A stretch of 64,000 nt of DNA from Lewinella sp. LCG006 (GTDB taxonomy: Bacteria > Bacteroidota > Bacteroidia > Chitinophagales > Saprospiraceae), in the NCBI RefSeq assembly GCF_040784935.1, contig NZ_CP160680.1, positions 6,863,802-6,927,801 of the forward strand, in the 5' to 3' direction. Each line of letters begins with the position of its first letter. Within the stretch, counting starts at the first letter, position 1. This document shows positions 44,825 through 52,611 of this stretch, in pieces. The notes beneath the pieces were generated by a model, which saw only the letters and a program-made list of their open reading frames with translations, ran no database searches and was not told the origin of the DNA. The position numbers were made by a program, and so were the translations under genes.

Positions 44825-44859
44825 AAAGCCCTGACAGTTAAATGACTGCCGGGGCTTTT
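44825..44859. terminator. Imperfect hairpin AAAGCCCTGACAGT/ACTGCCGGGGCTTTT
   Basis: 14-bp stem with two mismatches, 6-base loop and a T-run on the plus strand. No gene ends nearby on the plus strand (the BNR gene stops 345 bases upstream), so what it terminates is unclear. Confidence 0.45.
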
Positions 44860-44943
44860 ATGATTTTGTGACTTGGGTTTCACTTTAGCGACCTTCATTT
44901 CCCATTTTTTTGAGGGTCAATACATCGGCACCTGCATGAAATG

Positions 44944-44979
44944 AAAAAGGCCAACATTCGTTTGAATGTTGACTTTTTT
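44944..44979. terminator. Bidirectional rho-independent terminator
   Basis: Stem AACATTC/GAATGTT with further pairing in the flanks, preceded by AAAA and followed by TTTTTT, so it works in both directions. On the minus strand it directly follows the tRNA-like 3' end at 44985-45000, as expected for a former tRNA terminator. Confidence 0.7.
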
Positions 44980-44984
44980 GAGAG

Positions 44985-45000
44985 TGGCTCGGCTGGGATT
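44985..45000 (-). other. tRNA 3'-end-like remnant, candidate attachment site
   Basis: On the minus strand it reads AATCCCAGCCGAGCCA: a T-loop end, the T-stem 3' strand CCCAG, the acceptor 3' strand CCGAGCC and discriminator A. The rest of the tRNA is absent upstream (the T-loop before it is already TTGTAAT, not TTCGAAT). A terminator follows. This is what an att site left at one end of an integrated element would look like. No integrase is seen inside the window. Confidence 0.45.
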
Positions 45001-45159
45001 ACAACTTGTTTTTTAAATCATTGAATACCAGCAATTAACGCTCTGCGAAAATAAATCTTAGAAAAAACTCAGTCTTATTGCCTGATTTGCGCTTGTTTTT
45101 GATGCAATTTGTTGGAAGTGGTTAGATCTAGCTTTCTGAAATCTTACTATTTTTAGCAG

Positions 45160-47136
45160 GTGAAAAATCGTCTAAAACCTCTTCTTGCTTTCTTTGGCCT
45201 CCTAATGATCATCGTCATTGTGAGCCTGGTACCCGAATTGATCGGGGGTGACTTGACCGATTTTCTCAAAGGCAAATTAGGTGATAATTACCACTACACC
45301 ATTGTAGGTGCAGGATTGTTGGCCCTACTCGTTTACACGTATTGGAGTGAAGGGGACGGTTTTTTCAACAGAAAAACGAATGGGACTCCATTGGAGAATG
45401 TGTCTCAAGATAGTCTACAAAATATCCGTACCAGTCTCTCAGAAAGTTACCAGCAACGCATTGATAGTAAGCTGGCCAGTAGATTTCCCGTAAATATCGA
45501 AGTAGCCTACAGCAGAGAAGGCTCCCCAACCAAAGGCCATCTCTACAATAAGAGTCTGCGTGTCAGCGACCTAAAAAAAGAGCTAATTGAAATTTTCGAC
45601 AAGCAACGTGGTCGTTTACTTATCATAGGGGCACCTGGTGCCGGGAAAACGACGCTCTTGCTTCAACTGGCAATCAAGTTGTTAGAGCGAGGTGAAGAGC
45701 AAATTCCGTTCATTATTAACATTGCTACCTGGCGGGTCCGCTTTAATTCCATAGAAGAGTGGATGAAGGAATTGCTTCCGCAAATGGGCTTCTCTAAAAC
45801 ACTAGCATCGCAAATAATAAGAGAGGGCCGCCTGCTTCCACTATTTGATGGGCTAGATGAGTTGATGGAAGAAGAGAGACCTAGTTTTCTTGATGCGGTG
45901 GCAGTCTATGGAAAGGATAATGCTGCAAAATATGCGATCTGCTCACGAGTTATAGAATATGCGGAGACTAAAGATGCGGCTGTAGAAGGACAGGTAATGG
46001 TGAAACCACTTGGACTGACGCAGATAATACAGGGCCTAAAAGAAACTGAATCTACCGAAACTCAAGGCTTGCTAGATGCAATACGTAAAGATCCACTACT
46101 GGCAGAGGCACTGCAAACCCCATTTTACCTTAATACAGCTCAACTGTTATTCTCAACTAAGCAAACTTGGGAAGAAGTTAAATTCACAGGAAATCATTTG
46201 AAGGATCGAGAGCAAGAAATTGTAGAGAAATTCGTCATTAGCAATATTGAAAATTTTGCTCAATACAATTATTATCATGTTAGAAGATGGATTGCATATC
46301 TGGCAAATACGATGCAGAGAAAAAACATTGTAGATGTAGAGCTATCTAAATTACAGTATAATTGGTGTAAGCTTACTCGAAGACAGTATATCGCTCAAGC
46401 ACTAGTCTTCACTTTAGTTGTAGGGTTGACAGCAGGTACGTTCGCAGGCATATTTTTCGGTATTATCCTTGGATTGTCTGAGGGGATAATCGGTGGTGTT
46501 TTTAGTGATATTTTAGGTGGTATTTTCAACGGTTTACTTTTTGGTTTAGTCGTAACTTTATTAGGCTGCATGGTTTATGGTCTTTATCTTGGCATCAAAA
46601 AAATAAGGGGGATAATCGAAACACGCGAGACAATTAGATGGTCTTTACAATTGTATTTTGACGGTCTCAAAAACAGTTTACTAGGAAATAAAAAATTTTA
46701 TTTTGGCATAGCACTTTTATTCGGATTTTACTTTAGTTTATTTGATGGGAAGGAAATCATAGTAGTCATAAACAGTATCTTGGGGGGAGGAGTCGCAATT
46801 ATGATAACAAGTACAGCGTTAAGTCTAATTAACATAATAAGCAACGCCCAATCCTATCTAAAAACAACCCACCCCTACCAACGCTTCTACGCCTCCATGT
46901 GGTCGCTCCATTTCTCTATCATCCAGCACTTCCACCTCCGGCGTATCCTATACAAAAAAGGCCTCCTCCCCTGGCGCTTGGTAGATTTCCTCAACGAAGC
47001 CACTAAAAACAACATACTGGAATCCGACGGCGGTTCCTGGCGGTTCCGGCACCGGATTTTGCAGGATTATTTTGCGGAACACTGGGAGAAGGAATACGCG
47101 GCTACGGAAGATGGGATGATGGAGGAAGGGGAATAA
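45160..47136 (+). CDS. Membrane NACHT-domain NTPase, copy 1
   Basis: 658 residues from a GTG start. Two N-terminal membrane helices (about 8-26 and 44-62) precede a linker and a NACHT ATPase domain with Walker A GAPGAGKTT (157-165) and Walker B LLPLFDGLDEL (225-235). After residue 400 comes a glycine-rich hydrophobic block with several helices. The C-terminal 90 residues are conserved (HPYQRFYASMWSLHF, WRLVDFLNEATKNNIL, WRFRHRILQDYF). NACHT proteins are STAND switches; bacterial members often act in phage defence. A paralogue in tandem follows 203 bases downstream. Confidence 0.85.
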   Translation: MKNRLKPLLAFFGLLMIIVIVSLVPELIGGDLTDFLKGKLGDNYHYTIVGAGLLALLVYTYWSEGDGFFNRKTNGTPLENVSQDSLQNIRTSLSESYQQRIDSKLASRFPVNIEVAYSREGSPTKGHLYNKSLRVSDLKKELIEIFDKQRGRLLIIGAPGAGKTTLLLQLAIKLLERGEEQIPFIINIATWRVRFNSIEEWMKELLPQMGFSKTLASQIIREGRLLPLFDGLDELMEEERPSFLDAVAVYGKDNAAKYAICSRVIEYAETKDAAVEGQVMVKPLGLTQIIQGLKETESTETQGLLDAIRKDPLLAEALQTPFYLNTAQLLFSTKQTWEEVKFTGNHLKDREQEIVEKFVISNIENFAQYNYYHVRRWIAYLANTMQRKNIVDVELSKLQYNWCKLTRRQYIAQALVFTLVVGLTAGTFAGIFFGIILGLSEGIIGGVFSDILGGIFNGLLFGLVVTLLGCMVYGLYLGIKKIRGIIETRETIRWSLQLYFDGLKNSLLGNKKFYFGIALLFGFYFSLFDGKEIIVVINSILGGGVAIMITSTALSLINIISNAQSYLKTTHPYQRFYASMWSLHFSIIQHFHLRRILYKKGLLPWRLVDFLNEATKNNILESDGGSWRFRHRILQDYFAEHWEKEYAATEDGMMEEGE

Positions 47137-47155
47137 GCGGTCTTGCCCTCCTCCC

Positions 47156-47277
47156 CTACTTACCTCCCTTTTTCTGCTTCGCCTCCTCCTTTTCCTTCCC
47201 CAAAAACTGGAGCAAGCGCAGCAATATGTTGAGCCGCTTTTCGGTGGTAGCATAGGGGTACCTACCGTTTCGCGGAG
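47156..47277 (-). pseudogene. Frameshifted partial copy of small ORF beside NACHT copy 1
   Basis: Near-identical to the 3' part of the small minus-strand frame at 49383-49526, but one T is missing in the T-run (about 47238-47241), breaking the frame, and similarity stops at about 47277 before the start region. A by-product of the tandem duplication. Confidence 0.55.
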
Positions 47278-47338
47278 ATTTTATTAACTTTTTTTTGAGG
47301 TTTGGGAGCATGCGTAAAAAACTTACTATTTTCATCCG

Positions 47339-49363
47339 GTGAAAAATCGATTAAAACCCTTACTTACCTTCTTTGGGCTCCTGGTGATCATCATCATTGT
47401 GAGTCTGGTTCCTGAATTGGTTGGGGGTGATTTGGCTGATTCTTTAAAAGGTAAATTGGGGAAAAACTATCATTACATCATCATAGGTGTGGGATTGCTA
47501 GCCTTACTTGCTTACACATACTGGAGCGAAGCAGATGGTTTATTCGGCAAAAAAGTAAAAGAAACTCCGTTAGAAAACGTCTCACAAGATAATCTGCAAA
47601 AGATTCGTAGCAGTTTGCTTGAGAGCTACCAAAAGCGCATTGATAGCAAGCTAGCCAGTAGGTTTCCCATCGAACTGGAAGTGACGTACACTCGTGAAGG
47701 GTCGCCGACCAAGGGCCACATCTACAACAAAAGCCTACGTATCAGTGATCTCAAGAAAGAGTTGATCGAAATTTTTGATCAGCAGCGAGGACGTCTACTT
47801 ATTATTGGCGAACCAGGAGCGGGCAAAACAACCCTACTTCTCCAATTGGCAATTAAATTACTTGAGCGAGACGAAGCGCAGATTCCATTTATCATAAATA
47901 TTGCCACATGGCGATCACGCTTTTCTTCGGTAGAAAAGTGGCTCCTAGAATTACTCCCGCAAATGGGGTTTTCTAAAGCGCTGGCAAGGCAAATGATCAC
48001 CGAGCAGCGGCTATTACTCCTATTGGATGGTCTCGATGAAGTAGCGGAGGAAGAGCGCTCTGTATTTTTGAATGCCGTAGCCAATTACGGAAAAAGCAAT
48101 CAGGCTAGGTTCGTTATTTGCTCTCGCATTCGGGAATATACGGACACGGTGGATGCCCCTGTAAATGGCCAAGTCATGGTCAATCCACTTACCTTAACAC
48201 AAATTGAACAGGGATTAAAGGATACTGCATCGCCAGAAGCAAATGGTCTATTGGATGCCATAGCGAAAGATGCACTTTTAGCAAAGGTTCTAATAGTTCC
48301 TTTCTATCTAAATACGATACAGTTACTTTTTGCTTCTAAGAAGGTGTTAGAAGAATTTAAATTCACTTCCAACAAAATAGTAAAAATAGAACAAGAAATT
48401 ATTGCTGCTTTCGTAGATGATGCCACCAATAAATTAGGTGATTATTCCCGAGAACAGGTGAGAAAATGGCTAGCGTTTTTGGCAAGTAGGATGAATCGAT
48501 ACAATTTGGTAGACGTTGAATTATCTAGTTTCCAATACCATTGGTGTAATTTAAATGAAAAACAAATTTTATCGCAAAGCTTTGTCTTCTTCCTAATCGC
48601 TAGCTTAAGCTACAGCTTGACTTTATCCCTCCTCTTTGGGCTATGCTCTGGGCTTATCTCTTGTCTCCTTACCGGGCTAGCCTCCTTGTTGTTCTCCGGG
48701 TTGTTGTATGGGTTATACTTTGGGTTCGTTGTATGGTTAGCTTTAGGGTTAGCAGTAGGACTAGTTGTAGGGTTATTTGGAATGATAGTTAAAGGAATAA
48801 AAAAGAGAAATATAATTATAGCGATACAAACAGACATAGACATTGAAACCAAGGATAAATTAGTATGGTCACCTTCTTTATTAAAAATTAGCTTCAAAAA
48901 TAGTTTTAGACTTATTCTCGTCGCTGGCCTAATAGCTGGCTTAGTCTTTGGGATAGCCGTTGGTTTTACTATTAATCCAATAGCTGGTCTAGTAGCTGGT
49001 CTGGTAACCAGTCTAGTCAGTAGTCTAGTCCATATCTTGGTCAGGGGTTTGGGCTATATATTAGATAGCAATAGATCATATCTAAAAATTCACCACCCCT
49101 ACCAACGCTTCTACGCCTCCATGTGGTCGCTCCACTTTTCCATTATCCAACACTTCCACCTCAGATACATCCTCTACAAAAAAGGGCTCCTCCCCTGGCG
49201 CTTGGTAGATTTCCTCAACGAAGCCACCAAAAACAATATCCTGGAATCCGACGGCGGCTCCTGGCGGTTCCGGCACCGGATTTTGCAGGATTATTTTGCG
49301 AAGCATTGGGAAGATGTATATGCGGAAACAGAAGATGGCCATCAAAAACAAGAAGAGGGATAA
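47339..49363 (+). CDS. Membrane NACHT-domain NTPase, copy 2
   Basis: 674 residues from a GTG start, paralogue of the preceding gene. The N-terminal helices, Walker A GEPGAGKTT (157-165) and Walker B LLLLLDGLDEV (225-235) are intact. The N-terminal third and the last 90 residues are very close to copy 1, while the hydrophobic glycine-rich middle (about 400-570) has diverged strongly and is longer. The start-to-start distance is 2179 bases, the unit of the tandem duplication. Like copy 1 it should be an inner-membrane STAND NTPase; a defence role is inferred from family and from its place in the island. Confidence 0.85.
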   Translation: MKNRLKPLLTFFGLLVIIIIVSLVPELVGGDLADSLKGKLGKNYHYIIIGVGLLALLAYTYWSEADGLFGKKVKETPLENVSQDNLQKIRSSLLESYQKRIDSKLASRFPIELEVTYTREGSPTKGHIYNKSLRISDLKKELIEIFDQQRGRLLIIGEPGAGKTTLLLQLAIKLLERDEAQIPFIINIATWRSRFSSVEKWLLELLPQMGFSKALARQMITEQRLLLLLDGLDEVAEEERSVFLNAVANYGKSNQARFVICSRIREYTDTVDAPVNGQVMVNPLTLTQIEQGLKDTASPEANGLLDAIAKDALLAKVLIVPFYLNTIQLLFASKKVLEEFKFTSNKIVKIEQEIIAAFVDDATNKLGDYSREQVRKWLAFLASRMNRYNLVDVELSSFQYHWCNLNEKQILSQSFVFFLIASLSYSLTLSLLFGLCSGLISCLLTGLASLLFSGLLYGLYFGFVVWLALGLAVGLVVGLFGMIVKGIKKRNIIIAIQTDIDIETKDKLVWSPSLLKISFKNSFRLILVAGLIAGLVFGIAVGFTINPIAGLVAGLVTSLVSSLVHILVRGLGYILDSNRSYLKIHHPYQRFYASMWSLHFSIIQHFHLRYILYKKGLLPWRLVDFLNEATKNNILESDGGSWRFRHRILQDYFAKHWEDVYAETEDGHQKQEEG

Positions 49364-49382
49364 GCAGTCTTGCCCTCCTCCC

Positions 49383-49526
49383 CTACTTACCTCCCTTCTT
49401 CTGCTTCGCCTCCTCCTTTTCCTTCCCCAAAAACTGGAGCAAGCGCAGCAATATGTTGAGCCGCTTTTTCGGTGGTAGCATAGGGGTACCTACCGTTTCA
49501 CGGAGCTTGGAAACGTCTTTTTTCAT
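49383..49526 (-). CDS. Small basic protein, doubtful
   Basis: 47 residues (MKKDVSKLRETVGTPMLPPK ... ending QKKGGK). It lies convergent to the second NACHT gene, 19 bases past its stop. A frameshifted copy lies in the same place after the first NACHT gene. The conserved position supports it weakly, but it may be only a 3' untranslated stretch carried with the duplication. An insertion sequence has landed 11 bases upstream of its start, which would remove its promoter. Confidence 0.35.
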   Translation of the reverse strand: MKKDVSKLRETVGTPMLPPKKRLNILLRLLQFLGKEKEEAKQKKGGK

Positions 49527-49536
49527 GGCTGGAAAC

Positions 49537-49541
49537 TCATA
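49537..49541. repeat. Target-site duplication, left
   Basis: TCATA immediately outside the left inverted repeat of the IS; the same five bases follow the right repeat at 51301-51305. Confidence 0.75.
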
Positions 49542-51300
49542 CGGTCTTTTCGCGTAAGACGAAAGTGAGTTCACGCCTCCCATGGATGACGATAAATATC
49601 TGTTGGCAATCGCATCATCTTAAGCAACCTCAGGTGATGTTCTTCGATGCCCTGCAAGTGTACGCTGGCTTTGTGATCATCAGTCATTATGTAGATCATC
49701 TGGACGCTTCGGAACGCGCTTAAGACCAGCGATGTGGTAGGTCGCTCAACTTTGCGGCCGGGATTGCCGGGCACCAGATTGGTAAGATAGCTGTTTTGTT
49801 CGCTTTTCAGTGTTTGGCGGATGGTGTATTGCCACAGATTATAGTACTGTAGAGCCAGCATTAGTATGCGCAACATGGCTTGGATGCGATTTTCTTTTTT
49901 CAGGAAGATTGGCGTAAGCGAGGTGCATTTGGTCAACAGCAAATGAAAATGCTGCTCGATACGATACTCCTCCCAGTAACAAAGTACCACCTCGCAAGCC
50001 GAGAGTCTATCCGAAGGAGCGTTAGTGGCCATCACGCGCCATCCGGCCAGTTGCTGTTCGATGTTGTTTTGCTGCTCGTCCAGTGTAAGTTCCACACTGC
50101 AAGGTTCGGCCGGGTCCTGAGATAGTGTGATCTTCCAGCTGTATAGGTGAGCGACTTTGTGCTTGTCCAGTATCTTGTTGATGGTTCGTTCAGCTTCCTC
50201 TACCGACTTGATCGTTTTACGACCTCGGTTGCGCGTGAAGCGCAGTCTGACCTCCTGGCAAGCGGTCTGGCAGCGTTGCTCTAGTTGGGCAACTTGGCGC
50301 TTGCGTAGATTCAAGCTACATACCCCGAATAGCCTTTGGGTGTGAATCGTGCCGTCAGCGGAGATGATTTCACGTGCGGGCAGCTCTTTAACCAGCGCGA
50401 TGGCTTGTGAATCCTTACTTCCCGCCGCCTGACGCATTACGCGTTCGGCGGGCTCTTGTTGTTGCTCAATCCACTCACGGGCTTGCATTAATTCCTCTCG
50501 TGAGTATTGTCGTTGAGCCAATGGGCCCAAGTAGTAGTTGCCGCTGTCAGCAATGAAACACATATTGTACTGATTACACAGCTTGCGGTCTCCCACTACC
50601 AGTACTCCTTTGGACTTGAGACCTTGTTCCCAGGCCTGTTCCAAGGCTGGCACGTAAAGCTTGTCGTCACTGTTTTGCCCTGCTACCACGTTCAGAGCCA
50701 GTGGCAGGTTGGCTTTGTCTATAGCCAGTAGCATCAATTTTACCTGAGGTAGGGCCAAACCCGTGGCATTATGCCCCAACTGAAAAATGCCTTCTGTTTC
50801 TCGATGACTTTGAGCCGTGGTACTGTCGATACGCACCGTATCAAGGGGACCTTGATCAGTACCGTTGTCCAGATCGTAAAACCGAATTAGCGATTGGTTA
50901 TGATCGCGCTGAAAGGACATCCAGCGCTCATCGTCCTTAGACAGGTAGTCCAGCAGACTACCCAAACGGTCATCACTGAGATAAGCAGCCTGAAAATCAG
51001 CTTCATCCAAAAGCCAACTCAACGTGCGCTCCAAGCCCAAAGCCCAGTCTTCTACGCTGTACAGTCGATGATCGTTCTCGCTCAGAATATAGACCAGAAA
51101 AGCCTCCAATGTCTTGCCAATACTGGTTCCCTGCCACAAATGATGAGTAGGATAGTGCTTGTCCACGCGCTGGGACAAACCGGTCGATTGGAGTAGGCGA
51201 CTAATCACCGGTAGATCGCCTACAGGCTCTGCTTTGATCAGCATACAGTTTTCTTATAAAACGCTTTGCGAACTCACTTTCGTCTTACGCGAAAAGACCG
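49542..51300. mobile_element. Complete IS1634-family insertion sequence
   Basis: 1759 bases bounded by perfect inverted repeats of 31 bases (49542-49572 and 51270-51300, beginning CGGTCTTTTCGCGTAAGACG) and flanked by the 5-bp duplication TCATA. It holds a single transposase gene on the minus strand. Perfect ends and target duplication mean a recent insertion, between the small ORF after NACHT copy 2 and the Ssp operon. Confidence 0.92.
49571..51244 (-). CDS. IS1634-family (IS4-like DDE) transposase
   Basis: 557 residues, the usual length for this family. DDE features include an N-terminal part ending around LDNGTDQGPLDTVRIDSTTA (first Asp), VLVVGDRKLCNQYNMCFI (second Asp) and the C-terminal YWEEYRIEQHFHLLLTKC with the YREK-like Glu. 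It cuts and pastes the element by its terminal repeats. Its stop codon overlaps the inner end of the left inverted repeat. The frame is intact. Confidence 0.9.
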   Translation of the reverse strand: MLIKAEPVGDLPVISRLLQSTGLSQRVDKHYPTHHLWQGTSIGKTLEAFLVYILSENDHRLYSVEDWALGLERTLSWLLDEADFQAAYLSDDRLGSLLDYLSKDDERWMSFQRDHNQSLIRFYDLDNGTDQGPLDTVRIDSTTAQSHRETEGIFQLGHNATGLALPQVKLMLLAIDKANLPLALNVVAGQNSDDKLYVPALEQAWEQGLKSKGVLVVGDRKLCNQYNMCFIADSGNYYLGPLAQRQYSREELMQAREWIEQQQEPAERVMRQAAGSKDSQAIALVKELPAREIISADGTIHTQRLFGVCSLNLRKRQVAQLEQRCQTACQEVRLRFTRNRGRKTIKSVEEAERTINKILDKHKVAHLYSWKITLSQDPAEPCSVELTLDEQQNNIEQQLAGWRVMATNAPSDRLSACEVVLCYWEEYRIEQHFHLLLTKCTSLTPIFLKKENRIQAMLRILMLALQYYNLWQYTIRQTLKSEQNSYLTNLVPGNPGRKVERPTTSLVLSAFRSVQMIYIMTDDHKASVHLQGIEEHHLRLLKMMRLPTDIYRHPWEA

Positions 51301-51305
51301 TCATA
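51301..51305. repeat. Target-site duplication, right
   Basis: TCATA immediately outside the right inverted repeat; pairs with 49537-49541. Confidence 0.75.
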
Positions 51306-51729
51306 GTATCATTAAGGAGGGCAATATATAAAACATTTTGTGTTTTGTGGTTTTTGTTTTAAACATTAACAGTTAGGTTTGTGTAAAGGTGTAAGGGTTG
51401 GGAGGGTGTAAGGGTTTGGGGCTGGATGTAACAGACCATCTGGATCGTAAAACCGCTGAGCTCCTGAGGGGGAAAGGTCTTAGGTTTTATATAGGCCTCC
51501 TTTCTGGATGAGGTGAGGAAGCGGAATTATCGGTATAGATTTCAGGGGGAGATTAAGAAGATTAAGAAGATCAAGCGTATGTGAGGGGCGGATATGCACC
51601 GGAAAGAATTAATCTCAACCAAAGTGATTAAAACTTCGCATAACTCCGACTTGTTTAACCACAAATATGTGTAACTTGCAGTGGCTTAAAAAACAAAATG
51701 TTTCTATTCAAGAGGTATCATAATTCGAT
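51306..51729. other. Leader region before the ssp operon
   Basis: 424 bases without a gene. It has a G-rich tract with GTGTAAGGGTTGGG-type repeats (about 51384-51423) and an AAGATTAAGAAGATCAAG run near 51555. A weak promoter candidate is TTG (51651) with TAACTTGC (51672-51679), 18 bases apart and about 50 bases before sspB. Confidence 0.4.
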
Positions 51730-52611
51730 ATGGGAAGGATAAGTTTTTCAGGACACGAGTCTTTTACATGCAAGCAATTTTGGCTTAAAAAGGGCGCTGA
51801 TTTTGTAAATGATAAAGAAAATAGCTTCTCCCAAGACCAAGCTATTGTTACGCTTGGTGTTGGTAAGAATATGGTAAGGGCAATTAGATTTTGGCTTAAA
51901 GCTTTTGATGTCACTGACGAAAATGACGAATTAACTTCACTTGGTCAGTATTTGTTTATCGACGGGAAGGATCCTTATCTAGAATCCTTAGGCTCTATTT
52001 GGTTACTTCATTACCATTTAGTCGCTAGAGGCCGGGCAACTATTTATGATCTAGTCTTTAATGACTTCCGAAGAATCAAGCCCGAATTCCGGTTTGAGCA
52101 CTTGCAAAAATATATTGAAAGATATTGTGACGCCGAAGACAGTAATGCTTACAACCGAAATACCGTTAAGCGGGACATTAGAGTATTGCTAAACAATTAT
52201 CTACCTCCTAGTTTTAGTAAACGTTCGGAGATTGAGGATAGCTTTAGTGGATTGCTGTACGAACTAAATCTACTGCAAGAAGTTTCGAAACAAGACCTCT
52301 TAAGAGAAGAGGTGCATACTTATTATTCTATTGAAGCCGAATTCAGAGAAAATCTTCCTTGGCAAATAGTACTCTATGCTATTTTGGACAATGATGATTT
52401 TGGCACCACTATTACTTTCCAGGATTTGTATTCTTCCAGAAATTCTCCTGGTAGTGTTTTCGCTCTAAGCCAGGAAGGATTATATCAAAAAATTGAAGAG
52501 ATCTGCAGCCATTTTCCCGAATGCTCCTATTCTGAGACAGCAGGAAATAGAGTTCTACAAATTTCAAAACCCTTAGAAAAGTCTAGGATCTTAGATGAGT
52601 ACTACAACTAA
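51730..52611 (+). CDS. sspB: SspB-like DUF4007 protein, phosphorothioation nickase
   Basis: 293 residues of the DUF4007 family, with the family opening GRISFSGHESFTCKQFWLKK and QAIVTLGVGKNMVRAIRFWL. In the SspABCD system the DUF4007 protein SspB is the nicking nuclease that opens one DNA strand for sulfur insertion. Assignment rests on the family plus the strict gene order that follows (large ATPase, PAPS-reductase-like protein, DUF262 effector). Its stop overlaps the sspC start by 17 bases. AT-rich, like the whole cluster, unlike the chromosome to the left. Confidence 0.85.
   Translation: MGRISFSGHESFTCKQFWLKKGADFVNDKENSFSQDQAIVTLGVGKNMVRAIRFWLKAFDVTDENDELTSLGQYLFIDGKDPYLESLGSIWLLHYHLVARGRATIYDLVFNDFRRIKPEFRFEHLQKYIERYCDAEDSNAYNRNTVKRDIRVLLNNYLPPSFSKRSEIEDSFSGLLYELNLLQEVSKQDLLREEVHTYYSIEAEFRENLPWQIVLYAILDNDDFGTTITFQDLYSSRNSPGSVFALSQEGLYQKIEEICSHFPECSYSETAGNRVLQISKPLEKSRILDEYYN

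Larger units (their letters stand above)
44480..45159. other. Gene-free boundary region between core genome and island
   Basis: 680 bases with no gene. From left to right it contains a GTTAGAT/GATCGTTAG repeat patch, an imperfect hairpin (44825-44859), a perfect bidirectional terminator (44944-44979) and a tRNA 3'-end-like stretch (44985-45000). AT content rises to the right of it. Confidence 0.55.
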
